Below, piece after piece: positions 15,894-24,597 of a DNA stretch of 64,000 nt. The notes below the pieces were generated by a model. That model did no database searches, was not told the DNA's origin, and saw only the letters and a list, made by a program, of their open reading frames with translations. The DNA lies in the NCBI GenBank assembly GCA_965213855.1, contig CBDCAA010000007.1, forward strand, positions 186,001 to 250,000, in the 5' to 3' direction. The position numbers and the translations under genes were made by a program. Numbering within the stretch: the stretch's first letter is position 1; every line of letters starts with the position of its first letter. This DNA comes from JBBROS01 sp965213855 (lineage in GTDB: Bacteria; Pseudomonadota; Alphaproteobacteria; Acetobacterales; Acetobacteraceae).

Positions 15894-18287
15894 TTAGCGG
15901 CCGAGCGCGATGCCCTCCCGGCGCGGGTCGGAGCCGCCGAGGAAGCCGCCGCCGGGTGCGGCGGCGATGATGTTGAGGCCGCTGGTGAGCACGGTGGGGT
16001 TGGACGAGATGACCCAGCCGAGCGCGATCAGTTGGGTCGAGAGGCTGCGCACGTCGAAGGGGCCGATGAGGCCCGTGGTCCCGGCGGGTGCGCCGCCGGG
16101 CTGGCCGGGAGCGATGGTCGGGCTGAACAGCGTCTCCAGCGTGGTCACGGTCGTGTTGTTGTTCTGGAAGTGGGCCTGGTTGGCGGCTTGTTGCGGGTCG
16201 AGCCCGAAATCGACCAGGGCGATGACGGATTGGGCCGTGGTGCCGATGATCGACGACCCGCCGGGGGAGCCGGTCACGAAGGCGGGCTGTCCGGTGGGCG
16301 TGAAGATGATGGTCGGGCTCATGGAGGAGCGGGGGCGCTTGCTGCCCTGGACGCGGTTGGCGATCGGCGCGCTGGCCGGGCCCGGGTCGAAGGAGAAGTC
16401 GGTCAGCTCGTTGTTGAGGATGAAGCCGTCGACGAGGCGGTTGTTGCCGAACGGGCTTTCGACGGTGATCGTCTGGCTGACGACGTTGCCGAAGCTGTCG
16501 ACGATCGAGACATGGCTGGTGCCGCCGAAGCGCGGCGGGCTCGGGTCCTGCGTCTGGCCGGTGTTCGCGCCGGGCGGCACGCCAGCGGCGACAGGCGTGT
16601 TGCTGATCGGACCCGCCGCCGTCATCAGCGCAGCGCGGCTGGCGATGTATCCGGAGTCGATAAGGCCGGCGACGGGCACCGGGACGAAATCAGTGTCGGC
16701 GACATACAGGTTGCGGTCGGCGAAGGCGAGGCGGTTGGCCTGTAGGAACAGGTGGACCGTGCTCAGGTCGTTCGGCCCGGTGAGGTTGAAGTTGTTCAGC
16801 ATGCCGAGGATCTGCAGCTCGGCGATGCCGCCCGACGAGGGCGGGCCCATCGAACAGACGATGTAGTTGCGGTATGGCCCGCAGACGGGCTGGCGCTCGA
16901 CGATCTGGTAGGCGTTGATGTCTGCGACCGTGAGCTGGCCGGGCCCGCCGGGGCGGTTGTCGGTCTGGATGGTGTTGATGATGTCGTTGGCGATCGGGCC
17001 GTTGTAGAAGGCGCGCGGCCCGGCGAATGCGATGCGGTACAGCACGTCGGCATAGGCCGGATTCTTCAGGATCGTCCCCGCCGCCTTGGCGCTGCCGTCA
17101 GGGTTCAGGAAGTACGCCGCCGCGTTCGGGTCGAGCGCCAGGATCGACTTGTAGCCGTCGATCGAGGCCGACATGCGCGGGCTGATGGCAAATCCGTTGC
17201 GGGCCAGGTTGATCGCCGGGAGCAGCAGCGTGGCGAGCGGCTTGGTGCCGTAGCGACGGGCGATCGTGTCCCACAGCTTGACGACGGTTGGCACGCCGAC
17301 CGACTTGCCGCTGAACACGGCGGTGCTGAAGCCGAGCGGGGCGCCGGTGTTGTCGAGGAACAGGGAGCCGGTGGCCGCCGAGGGTGCGGCCTCCCGCGCG
17401 TCGAAGCTGGTGACGCGCTTGCTCGCGGCGTCGAAATACAGCACGAACCCGCCGCCGCCGATGCCGGTGGCCTGCGGCTCGACAAGGCCGAGCACCGCCT
17501 CGACCGCGATGGAGGCGTCGATGGCGTTGCCGCCCTGGGCCAGGATGGATGCACCGGCTTGGGTGGCGAGCGGGTTGGCGGTGACGACCATCTCCTGGAG
17601 GCTGGTCGCGGCCGAGCGGAACGCGAGTTGGGCGGCGGCCGGGCGAACGATGGCGAGGCTCAGAATCGCGACGACGGCCGGCACGAAAGCGCGCCGCAGA
17701 CTTGTCCGGGCCCTGCGCCAGCCGAGCAGGCCGAGGCCGCCGGCGAACAGCAACAGCGATCCCGGCTCGGGCACCTGGATGTTGCCGAGCGCGAAGGAGG
17801 GCGCGAGGCTGTCGGACAGCGTGAGGGCGTCGAACAGGACGCCGTCGAAGCCGATCACGCCTTCGGAGGCGAGGATGTTCGGCGTCCCGGTCGCGGTCGC
17901 GTTGCCGACCGCCACGCCGTTGCGATAGGCGGTCAGCGAGAGCGGGCTGGGTGGTCCGAAGTCGGCCGTGGCGAAGCCGGCCGCGAAGTCGCGTTGTGCG
18001 GTGCTAAAGCTGATGGTGAGCGTCGCGCCGTCGAAGTTGCTGTTCGTCAGCACGAACTGGCCGAGGGTCGGGAAGTCGGCAAGGGAGCCCGGCAGTTGCT
18101 GCTCGACGAAGAACGATCCGGGGGTGGACGAGGTGATCGATGCGACCGGCGAGCCGGGGATGGCGCCGATCGGCGTGGGCTGGTTCACGAACGAGGAGAG
18201 GTCGACGGTGAGGGCACGGGCAGGCGAAGCTGCCAAGCCGGCAAGGGTCAGCAGCGCCAGGGCCAATCGTCCGGGTCGTCGGATCAT
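15894..18287 (-). CDS. PEP-CTERM domain protein fused to gamma-glutamyltranspeptidase
   Basis: A 797-residue open frame that joins two proteins. Residues 1-25 are a signal peptide (MIRRPGRLALALLTLAGLAA), 26-170 a secreted beta-rich domain, and 171-194 a textbook PEP-CTERM sorting signal (VPEPGSLLLFAGGLGLLGWR plus basic tail), which normally ends a protein. Without any stop, a second hydrophobic export signal (RRAFVPAVVAILSLAIVRPA, about 198-220) leads into a complete GGT (224-797): FDAREAAP with the substrate Arg near 297, nucleophile Thr near 589 in GGTSHVSIVD, and GSPGGSSIIGTTAQSVIALV. GGT cleaves glutathione and gamma-glutamyl compounds in the periplasm after autoproteolysis at the Thr. 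The layout suggests loss of a stop codon between two genes, or a real membrane-hairpin fusion. No exosortase gene is in the window. Confidence 0.85.
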   Translation of the reverse strand: MIRRPGRLALALLTLAGLAASPARALTVDLSSFVNQPTPIGAIPGSPVASITSSTPGSFFVEQQLPGSLADFPTLGQFVLTNSNFDGATLTISFSTAQRDFAAGFATADFGPPSPLSLTAYRNGVAVGNATATGTPNILASEGVIGFDGVLFDALTLSDSLAPSFALGNIQVPEPGSLLLFAGGLGLLGWRRARTSLRRAFVPAVVAILSLAIVRPAAAQLAFRSAATSLQEMVVTANPLATQAGASILAQGGNAIDASIAVEAVLGLVEPQATGIGGGGFVLYFDAASKRVTSFDAREAAPSAATGSLFLDNTGAPLGFSTAVFSGKSVGVPTVVKLWDTIARRYGTKPLATLLLPAINLARNGFAISPRMSASIDGYKSILALDPNAAAYFLNPDGSAKAAGTILKNPAYADVLYRIAFAGPRAFYNGPIANDIINTIQTDNRPGGPGQLTVADINAYQIVERQPVCGPYRNYIVCSMGPPSSGGIAELQILGMLNNFNLTGPNDLSTVHLFLQANRLAFADRNLYVADTDFVPVPVAGLIDSGYIASRAALMTAAGPISNTPVAAGVPPGANTGQTQDPSPPRFGGTSHVSIVDSFGNVVSQTITVESPFGNNRLVDGFILNNELTDFSFDPGPASAPIANRVQGSKRPRSSMSPTIIFTPTGQPAFVTGSPGGSSIIGTTAQSVIALVDFGLDPQQAANQAHFQNNNTTVTTLETLFSPTIAPGQPGGAPAGTTGLIGPFDVRSLSTQLIALGWVISSNPTVLTSGLNIIAAAPGGGFLGGSDPRREGIALGR

Positions 18288-18417
18288 GCGGGGCTCTCGT
18301 TCTGATAGGGGACCGAGAGCCTGGCATCGGGTTGTAACCGACGCCATGGCAACGGCCGTCACCCCCGATCACTTCGGCGTTGGTTCTTTTTTGAGACGGC
18401 CGGCCCGGGCTGGTCCA

Positions 18418-19752
18418 CTATCCCTCGTCGTCGAGGAAGAACTGGTCCGCCTCTTCGTCGTAGCTGTACAGCTCGGCATAGCGGCCCCAGGCGATTGCGG
18501 CGCTGAGGGTCTCGTCGGCGTAGTCTGGCGACATGAAATCCTCCAGCTCGTCGCGGAAGCGGACGGCGGCGGCGCGGTGGCCGGGCCGGTCGTCGAGCAC
18601 GCGGCGGACCTGGGCGACGAGGGGGACGTTCTGCCGCAGGGCCGTGCCGAAGATCGCCTTGCGGGCGTCGGTGTCGGCATCGGTGAACTGGTGACCGAGC
18701 GGGGTGATGCGCAGGTCGCCCTCCTCCAGCACGCCGAGGCCGAGAAGCTGGAGCGCCTCGCCCATGGGAAGCAGGTCATCAAGTTCGAGCTGCAGCGCGC
18801 CGGCCAAAGCGGGCAGGTCGGCGCGGCCGTTGTACGGCTGGGCGTCGAGCGTCTCGAGCAGGCCGGCGAGCAGGTTGGTGCTGACGGGCTGCAGCTGCAT
18901 CGCCAGCGTGGGCGCGGCCTGGGCGGCGGCGCGGGTGGTTGGGGCGGCGCGCCGGGTCATGAGCGCGTAGATGTCGTCGACCATCTGGCGGAAGGCGGCG
19001 TCGTGGCGGTCGCGCGGGTGTGGGAACGGGACCCGCAGTTCGCTGGCGACACGGCCCGGATTGCTGCTGAAGACGAGGATGCGGTCGCACATCAGCACGG
19101 CCTCCTCGATGTTGTGGGTGACCATGAGGATCGATTTTACGGGCAGCTTGCCGTCGGACCAGAGGTCGATGAGGTCGGTGCGGAGGGTCTCGGCGGTGAG
19201 GACGTCGAGCGCGGAGAACGGCTCGTCCATCAGCAGGAGGTCGGGGTGGACCACGAGCGCGCGGGCCAGGCCGACGCGCTGGCGCATGCCGCCCGACAGC
19301 TCCTTGGGGTAGGCGCTCTCGTAGCCGCCGAGGCCGATGAGGTCGATGGCGGCCTCGGCCCGGTCCTCGCGTTCGGCGCGTGCGACGCCCTGGGCCTCGA
19401 GGCCCAGCTCCACGTTCTCCTGGACCGTGAGCCACGGGAACAGGGCGAAGGACTGGAACACCATCGCGACACCGTCGGCCGGGCCGTGCAGGGGCGCGCC
19501 GCGCCACGTGACGGTCCCGGCCGTCGGTGAGAGGAGACCGGCGATGATGCGCAGCAAGGTGGACTTGCCGCTGCCGGAGCGGCCGAGCAGGCCGACGATC
19601 TCGGCGGATTTGAGCGTGACGTCGACGTCGTCGAGCACGACCAGGTCGGCGTTGCTGTCCTTGTGATAGGATTGGCGTACGTTACGGACCAGCAACAGGT
19701 CGGCGGCGCCGCTGGACGGATGGGCCTGGGTCGGTGCGGGCTGCAGGTCCAT
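18418..19752 (-). CDS. ABC ATPase with AAA-associated C-terminal domain (nitrate/sulfonate class)
   Basis: A 444-residue protein. Residues 15-265 are a NrtD/SsuB-type ATPase: Walker A GRSGSGKST, signature LSGGMRQRVGLARAL, Walker B LLLMDEPFSALD and the switch MVTHNIEEA. Residues 290-444 form the AAA-associated C-terminal domain found in a subset of these transporters, ending in an acidic tail (EEADQFFLDDEG). It energises the fused permease encoded immediately upstream. The start is ATG 19752, 10 bp after the permease stop; an upstream in-frame ATG would overlap the permease. No solute-binding partner is adjacent. Confidence 0.88.
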   Translation of the reverse strand: MDLQPAPTQAHPSSGAADLLLVRNVRQSYHKDSNADLVVLDDVDVTLKSAEIVGLLGRSGSGKSTLLRIIAGLLSPTAGTVTWRGAPLHGPADGVAMVFQSFALFPWLTVQENVELGLEAQGVARAEREDRAEAAIDLIGLGGYESAYPKELSGGMRQRVGLARALVVHPDLLLMDEPFSALDVLTAETLRTDLIDLWSDGKLPVKSILMVTHNIEEAVLMCDRILVFSSNPGRVASELRVPFPHPRDRHDAAFRQMVDDIYALMTRRAAPTTRAAAQAAPTLAMQLQPVSTNLLAGLLETLDAQPYNGRADLPALAGALQLELDDLLPMGEALQLLGLGVLEEGDLRITPLGHQFTDADTDARKAIFGTALRQNVPLVAQVRRVLDDRPGHRAAAVRFRDELEDFMSPDYADETLSAAIAWGRYAELYSYDEEADQFFLDDEG

Positions 19753-19762
19753 CGATCCGGTC

Positions 19763-21493
19763 CTATCCGAGGGTGAGGCGGCGGTTGGCGAACCCATAGA
19801 GCGGGCGCCAGAGCAGGCGGTTGAAGGCGACGACGAAAGCCGACATGACGGCGCAGCCGAGCACGACCTGCGGCGTGTGGCCCTGGGCGGCAGTGTTGTC
19901 GGCGATGTAGGCGCCGAGGCCGTGGGCATGCAGGTGGTCGCTGCCCCACACCGCGACCTCGCTGACGATGGCCGCGTTCCAGGAGCCGCCGGACGCGGTG
20001 ATGGCGCCGGTGACGTAGTAGGGGAAAATCCCCGGCAGGATGACCCGGCGCCACCACAGCCAGCCGCCGACGCGGAAGTTGTTCGCAACCTCCTGCAGGT
20101 CACCCGGATAGGCGCTGGCGCCGGCAATAACGTTGAACAGAATGTACCATTGCGTGCCCAGGATCATCAGCGGCGTTAGGAAGATGTCCTGGTTGAGCGA
20201 GAAGTGGACGATGGTGACGACGAAGATCGGGAAGAACAGGTTGGCTGGAAAGGCGGCCAGGAACTGGGCGATGGGTTGCGCGCGGCGCCCCCATTTCGGG
20301 CGTAGGCCGAGCCAGACGCCGATCGGCACCCAGATGCAGGTCGCGAGCACCATGAGCACGACGACGCGGACGAGCGTGATGAGCCCATCCTCGACCGCGG
20401 TCAGCAGGTCCGACCAGGCCAGGCTCTCGCTGGCGAAGTCGACGATGAGCCACAGCGCGACACTGACGGCGAGGACGAGCAAGGCGCCAAACACCACGTC
20501 GCCGATGCGGGACGGGGCGCGCGGGGCGGAGACCGCGCTGCGGCGGCCCAGCGAGAGGCGAAGGCTGCCGAACCAGTCGAACACGTCGCCGACGTAGCCC
20601 GACAGAGTGCGGAGCAGGTGCGTGCGGCGCAGCAGCTTCAGAACCCAGGGGTCCTCGACGGCTTCGGAGGCGGTCGTCTCGAACCGGAACTTGCTGGACC
20701 AGGCGACCAGGGGGCGGAACAGGAGCTGGTCGTAGGCGAGGATGACGATGAGCATCGTGATGATGGCGTAGAGGATGGCAAGCAGGTTCTTCTCGTCGAG
20801 TGCGAGCGCGACATAGCTGCCGATGCCGGGCAGCTTCCAGGTGGTGTCGCCGACGGTGATCGCCTCGGATGCCACGACGAAGAACCAGCCGCCCGACATG
20901 GACATCATGGTGTTCCAGACCAGGCCGGGCATGGCGAACGGCACTTCGAGGCGCCAGAAGCGCTGCCACCCGGAGAGACGGAGCGAGCGCGAGGCCTCGG
21001 CGAGGTCTGCGGGGACGGTCTTGAGGGATTGGTAGAGACTGAACGCCATGTTCCAGGCCTGGCTGGTGAAGATGGCGAAGATGGCGGCGAGTTCGGCACC
21101 CAGCACTTGGCCTGGGAACAGGCTCATGAAAAAGACGACGGTGAAGGTGAGGAAGCCGAGGATCGGGACGGATTGGAGGATGTCGAGAATGGGGATGAGG
21201 ATCAGCCCGGCGCGGCGGGATTTGGCGGCCCAGGTGGCGTAGGTGAAGGTGAACAGCAGCGAGCAGACCAGGGCGGCGAACATGCGCAGCGTGGTGCGGA
21301 CGGCGTAGCCGGGGAGCGCCCACGGGTCGAGGGTGATGGCGGTGGCAACGGAGTCGTCGATGGGGGCCAGGGTGCCGCGGGCGATGCTCGCGACGTAGAT
21401 GACGGCGGCCAGGATGATCGCGCCGGCGACGACGTCCATCAGGTTGGGAAGGCGACGCGCCGACAGGAGGGCGGGATGGGCGGTCTCGGACAT
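19763..21493 (-). CDS. ABC permease with two fused transmembrane domains (nitrate/sulfonate class)
   Basis: A 576-residue integral membrane protein that contains two BPD-type permease units in one chain: the first EAA-like loop is LAEASRSLRLSGWQRFWRLE and the second is LQEVANNFRVGGWLWWRR. The two halves are joined by a soluble stretch around residues 285-345. It would form the whole channel as one polypeptide, with the ATPase encoded next. ATG 21493 is preceded by AAAGGGTGCGACG. The solute is unknown (anion-type family: nitrate, sulfonate, bicarbonate). It is first gene of a two-gene operon. Confidence 0.87.
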   Translation of the reverse strand: MSETAHPALLSARRLPNLMDVVAGAIILAAVIYVASIARGTLAPIDDSVATAITLDPWALPGYAVRTTLRMFAALVCSLLFTFTYATWAAKSRRAGLILIPILDILQSVPILGFLTFTVVFFMSLFPGQVLGAELAAIFAIFTSQAWNMAFSLYQSLKTVPADLAEASRSLRLSGWQRFWRLEVPFAMPGLVWNTMMSMSGGWFFVVASEAITVGDTTWKLPGIGSYVALALDEKNLLAILYAIITMLIVILAYDQLLFRPLVAWSSKFRFETTASEAVEDPWVLKLLRRTHLLRTLSGYVGDVFDWFGSLRLSLGRRSAVSAPRAPSRIGDVVFGALLVLAVSVALWLIVDFASESLAWSDLLTAVEDGLITLVRVVVLMVLATCIWVPIGVWLGLRPKWGRRAQPIAQFLAAFPANLFFPIFVVTIVHFSLNQDIFLTPLMILGTQWYILFNVIAGASAYPGDLQEVANNFRVGGWLWWRRVILPGIFPYYVTGAITASGGSWNAAIVSEVAVWGSDHLHAHGLGAYIADNTAAQGHTPQVVLGCAVMSAFVVAFNRLLWRPLYGFANRRLTLG

Positions 21494-21599
21494 CGTCGCA
21501 CCCTTTCTGTCCAAAAGCGGTCAATTCAGCCGCGGATCTCCTCGGTCGCGGCTGGCTGTAGCGGTTTGCGGCGCACCTGTCAGCCCAGCGACCGCATGT

Positions 21600-21622
21600 C
21601 CGTTTGATGACGGATCAAACGG
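21600..21622. promoter_or_regulatory. Perfect inverted repeat at the 3' end of dut
   Basis: Arms CCGTTTGAT and ATCAAACGG (9 bp each) surround a 5-base spacer (GACGG). The repeat spans the dut stop codon at 21615-21617 and lies about 105 bp upstream of the permease gene start. It could be an operator for the ABC operon or part of a dut terminator; a second short GGCGCC stem lies at 21623-21637 within the dut end. Confidence 0.35.
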
Positions 21623-22142
21623 CGCCTATGGCGCCGACGCCGGTGCTGCCGAAGCCGGCAGTGCCGCGGGTGGTGCTGTCGAGGGCTTCGACTTCCGTCC
21701 ATGCGGCGCGGACCACGGGTGCGAGGATGGCCTGGGCGATGCGCATTCCGGGCTCAATCGTGAACGGGGCGTCGCCGGCGTTCATGACGATGACCTGCAG
21801 CTCGCCCCGGTAATCCTCATCGATCGTCGCCGGGCTGTTTGGGAGTATGATGCCGTGCCGGAGCGCGAGGCCGGAGCGCGGGCGGATCTGTAGTTCATGG
21901 CCGGCCGGAAGCGCGATCGCGAGACCGGTCGGGACCAGGGCACGGGTGCCGGGCCCGAGTGCCAGGGGGGTTGCGATCGCGGCGAACAGGTCCATCCCCG
22001 CCGATCCCGGCGTGGCATAGGAGGGCAAGGGCAGGTGCTTGCCGTGGGGCAGCCGCACGACCCGGATCGCGGCCGTCGGCTGGACCGGCTCGTCGGGCGA
22101 CGTACTCAGCTCTTGCCCTTGGCCTTGAAGCTCGGTGTCCAC
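21615..22142 (-). CDS. dut: Deoxyuridine 5'-triphosphate nucleotidohydrolase (dUTPase)
   Basis: A 175-residue trimeric-type dUTPase that converts dUTP to dUMP and pyrophosphate. All five family motifs are present: PGSAGMDL (45-52), RPRSGLALRHGI (87-98), TIDEDYRGELQV with catalytic Asp108, RIAQAILAP (134-142) and the C-terminal RGTAGFGSTG (159-168). The proposed start is GTG 22142, which lies inside the last codons of the upstream gene (37-nt overlap); the N-terminal 25 residues are not conserved family sequence, so a later start is possible. A complete, presumably essential housekeeping enzyme. Confidence 0.94.
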   Translation of the reverse strand: MDTELQGQGQELSTSPDEPVQPTAAIRVVRLPHGKHLPLPSYATPGSAGMDLFAAIATPLALGPGTRALVPTGLAIALPAGHELQIRPRSGLALRHGIILPNSPATIDEDYRGELQVIVMNAGDAPFTIEPGMRIAQAILAPVVRAAWTEVEALDSTTRGTAGFGSTGVGAIGAV

Positions 22143-22798
22143 CAGCGCACGGGTTTCGGCTCGGGCGGGGTGGTGGAGCGAGGGCGGCCGCGGCCGCGCT
22201 TGGGCGGCGCATCGGCGGAGATCGGCGCGGCTTGCAGGCGCGGGGCGGCACCGGCCAGCTCTTCGGCGTCGTTCGCGGCCGTGGCTGCGGGACCGGCTAT
22301 CGAGGCGATGGCGGCGGGCGCGCGGCGGCGCGCGGCGGGCACCGCGGCCAGAGCCTCGGCGAGCGCTTCCTGAGCCGTGATCCGCAGCCGCCGCTCCTGC
22401 TCGATCGCATCGCGGTGGGCCAGGTTGGCGTGGGCCAGCCTGGTCTGTGTCGCGGTATGGTGGGCCTCGGTCTCCTTCAGGAGACGAAGGACGGACTGGT
22501 GCGCCTGACGCTCGGTCTCGAGCGAGGCTTCGAGCGACGCGATCCGCTCGCGCAACTGCGTGACCTCGGGCTCGGTCTTTTGGCTCAGCATCACGACGGG
22601 CACGCCGCCATCCTGGACGAAGCGGTGCCGGGCGCGGGCCTGTTCGGGCCGTTGCTGGGGCGTGTGGTGGCCGCCGCCGGTGCCGAGGCCCAGGGCACGG
22701 CGCATCTTGCTTTCTGTCTGCTGGTCAGACGCCTGGGCGTCGTCGCGAAGTGCCGGGCTGATCGGGGCCAGTGGCCCGCGCCTACCTGTATCGGCCAT
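22106..22798 (-). CDS. Coiled-coil protein with C-terminal AT-hook-like motif, hypothetical
   Basis: A 230-residue protein of no recognised family. Residues about 1-60 are low complexity; 72-165 form a heptad-rich coiled coil (TQLRERIASLEASLETERQA, continuing to about 150); the Ala-rich linker is followed by PPKRGRGRPRSTTP near the end, which contains the GRP core flanked by basic residues typical of AT-hook minor-groove binders. The last residues are basic (TPSFKAKGKS). ATG 22798 has AAGAGAA upstream. The 3' end overlaps the dut start by 37 nt. DNA binding is inference from the motif. A KfrA-like architecture is a weak alternative. Confidence 0.6.
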   Translation of the reverse strand: MADTGRRGPLAPISPALRDDAQASDQQTESKMRRALGLGTGGGHHTPQQRPEQARARHRFVQDGGVPVVMLSQKTEPEVTQLRERIASLEASLETERQAHQSVLRLLKETEAHHTATQTRLAHANLAHRDAIEQERRLRITAQEALAEALAAVPAARRRAPAAIASIAGPAATAANDAEELAGAAPRLQAAPISADAPPKRGRGRPRSTTPPEPKPVRWWTPSFKAKGKS

Positions 22799-22925
22799 GA
22801 ATTCTCTTTTTTGGGTTGGAGGGTGATCGGCGCAATGACATGGGTGGGATACCGAGCCCGCGCCATCGTGCGCGATTCGGATGTCTATTATTCGGCGAGT
22901 GATTGCAAGTAGAGATTTCAGGAAA

Positions 22926-22943
22926 CGGGCGCGATCGCGCCCG
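22926..22943. terminator. 18-bp perfect palindrome downstream of ABM gene
   Basis: CGGGCGCGATCGCGCCCG reads the same on both strands and includes the octamer GCGATCGC. It lies 20 bp beyond the stop of the gene at 22964-23275 (- strand) and, on that strand, is followed by GTTTCC, so a factor-independent terminator is the simplest reading. The T-run is short. Confidence 0.4.
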
Positions 22944-22963
22944 AATCGCGCCTGCTTCTGCGG

Positions 22964-23275
22964 TCAAGCCGCCGGCGAGAGGATGTGAATGACCCGGCTG
23001 GCAAGCATCGGCTTCGTCCGGGCGCCGTAAGCGGCCATGTGCGGCGCAGCCGCGTGGGCGCGCAGCGCGTCCATGCTTGCCCATTTTTCGACGACGACGA
23101 AGCTGTCCGGCCCGATCGGCGTCTGCATCGATCCGGCGTCCCGGGTGTCGATCGCGGGGCCGTATTCGATGCACCCTTGTTCCGCATGGACAGCCGGCAT
23201 GTTGGCCCGGAACGCGTCCAGCACGGCGTCGCGCTGGCCCGGTTGGGCCGTGATGATGGCGAGAACGTGGATCAT
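22964..23275 (-). CDS. Antibiotic biosynthesis monooxygenase (ABM) domain protein
   Basis: A 103-residue protein with a single dimeric alpha/beta-barrel ABM domain: MIHVLAIITAQPGQRDAVLD, then CIEYGPAIDT, SFVVVEKWASMDALRAHAAA and HMAAYG. Members act as cofactor-free quinol monooxygenases or are of unknown function; the substrate cannot be told here. ATG 23275 has AAAGGAAC upstream; the frame is open further 5' but with no signal. Monocistronic, divergent from the beta-lactamase-family gene. Confidence 0.82.
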   Translation of the reverse strand: MIHVLAIITAQPGQRDAVLDAFRANMPAVHAEQGCIEYGPAIDTRDAGSMQTPIGPDSFVVVEKWASMDALRAHAAAPHMAAYGARTKPMLASRVIHILSPAA

Positions 23276-23391
23276 TCTATTGTTCCTTTCGCGATTACTG
23301 GCGTTCTGCTGTCGAATGCCGAGGCCGAACGGATGTCGGCATCGCTTGCTCACAGGTTGATCCCGATGCCCCGGACCTGCAAGGTTGGCCC

Positions 23392-24597
23392 ATGGACGAG
23401 ATCATGGCGAGTGCGGTCCAGGCCGGGCTGGACCCGGCCCGGCTGGGACGGATCGGGGCGTGGATGCGCCGATGGGTCGACAGCGGGCGGCTGGCGGGAG
23501 TGTCGGTGCTCGTGCATCGGCGCGGGCAGACCGTGTACCAGGCCTGCGACGGGTTAGCGGACCGCGAGCGCGGGGTGGCGATGACGCCCGACACCGTCGT
23601 GCGGCTGTATTCGATGACGAAGCCGCTGACCTCGGTCGCGCTCATGATGCTGTATGAGGATGGGCTGTTCCAACTCGACGATCCCATTGAGGCCGTGCTG
23701 CCGTGCTTCGGCGACATGCGGGTGTGGGCGGGCGAGGGACAGGAGCCGGTTCCGGCGGCGCGGCCGATCACCTACCGCGACCTGCTGACGCATACGTCCG
23801 GCCTGACCTACGGCTTCATGAACGCGACGCCGGTGGACGCGCTGTATCGGGAGGCGGGGATCGATTTCCAGACCGCGCCGATCAGCCTCGGCGCGATGGT
23901 CGAGACGGCGGCGGCACTGCCGTTGCTCGCGCATCCGGGGACACGATGGAATTACAGCATCGCCACGGACGTAGTGGGCCACCTGGTCGCGGTGCTGTCC
24001 GGCCAGGACTTCGCCGGCTACCTGGCCGACCGGGTGCTGCGCCCGCTCGGAATGACCGAAACCGGGTTCGCCGTGCGCGAGGACCAGCGGGCGCGGTTCG
24101 CGGCCAACTACGCGCGCGGCGAAGACGGCACGGCGACGCTGCTGGATGACCCGGCGACGTCCCGTTTTCTCATGCCCCGCATGGCGTCGGGCGGCGGCGG
24201 CCTGGTCGGCACCGCCGGCGACTACATGCGGTTCTGCCGGTTCCTGCTCGGGCGGGGCACGCTGGACGGGGTGACACTGCTCGGGCGCAAGACGCTCGCG
24301 CTCATGATGGCCAACCACCTGGGCGGCGACATGGCGGCGATGGGCCAGCCGCGGTTTTCGGAAAGCAACTACGAGGGGGTCGGGTTCGGTCTCGGGTTTT
24401 CGGTGATGCTCGACCCGGCGCGGGCGCAGATCGTCGGCACGCCGGGCGAATGCGCTTGGGGCGGTGCGGCCAGCACGGCCTTCTGGGTGGATCCGGCCGA
24501 GGACTTGGCGGTGGTGTTCCTGACGCAGCTGACGCCGAGCAGCACCTATCCGGTGCGGCGGCAACTGCGCGTGCTGACCTACGCGGCGCTAGCTTAG
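23392..24597 (+). CDS. Serine hydrolase of the beta-lactamase (class C-like) family
   Basis: A 401-residue penicillin-binding-protein-like hydrolase. Catalytic motif SxxK is SMTK at 74-77, the Tyr motif is NYSIATD with Tyr188, and the third box is replaced by WGGAAST near the C-terminus. The sequence LLTHTSGLTYG is typical of EstB-type esterases and related beta-lactamase homologues. No signal peptide is apparent, arguing for a cytoplasmic esterase or amidase rather than a true beta-lactamase. ATG 23392 (or 23404). It overlaps the convergent DUF6314 gene end by 9 bp. Confidence 0.87.
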   Translation: MDEIMASAVQAGLDPARLGRIGAWMRRWVDSGRLAGVSVLVHRRGQTVYQACDGLADRERGVAMTPDTVVRLYSMTKPLTSVALMMLYEDGLFQLDDPIEAVLPCFGDMRVWAGEGQEPVPAARPITYRDLLTHTSGLTYGFMNATPVDALYREAGIDFQTAPISLGAMVETAAALPLLAHPGTRWNYSIATDVVGHLVAVLSGQDFAGYLADRVLRPLGMTETGFAVREDQRARFAANYARGEDGTATLLDDPATSRFLMPRMASGGGGLVGTAGDYMRFCRFLLGRGTLDGVTLLGRKTLALMMANHLGGDMAAMGQPRFSESNYEGVGFGLGFSVMLDPARAQIVGTPGECAWGGAASTAFWVDPAEDLAVVFLTQLTPSSTYPVRRQLRVLTYAALA

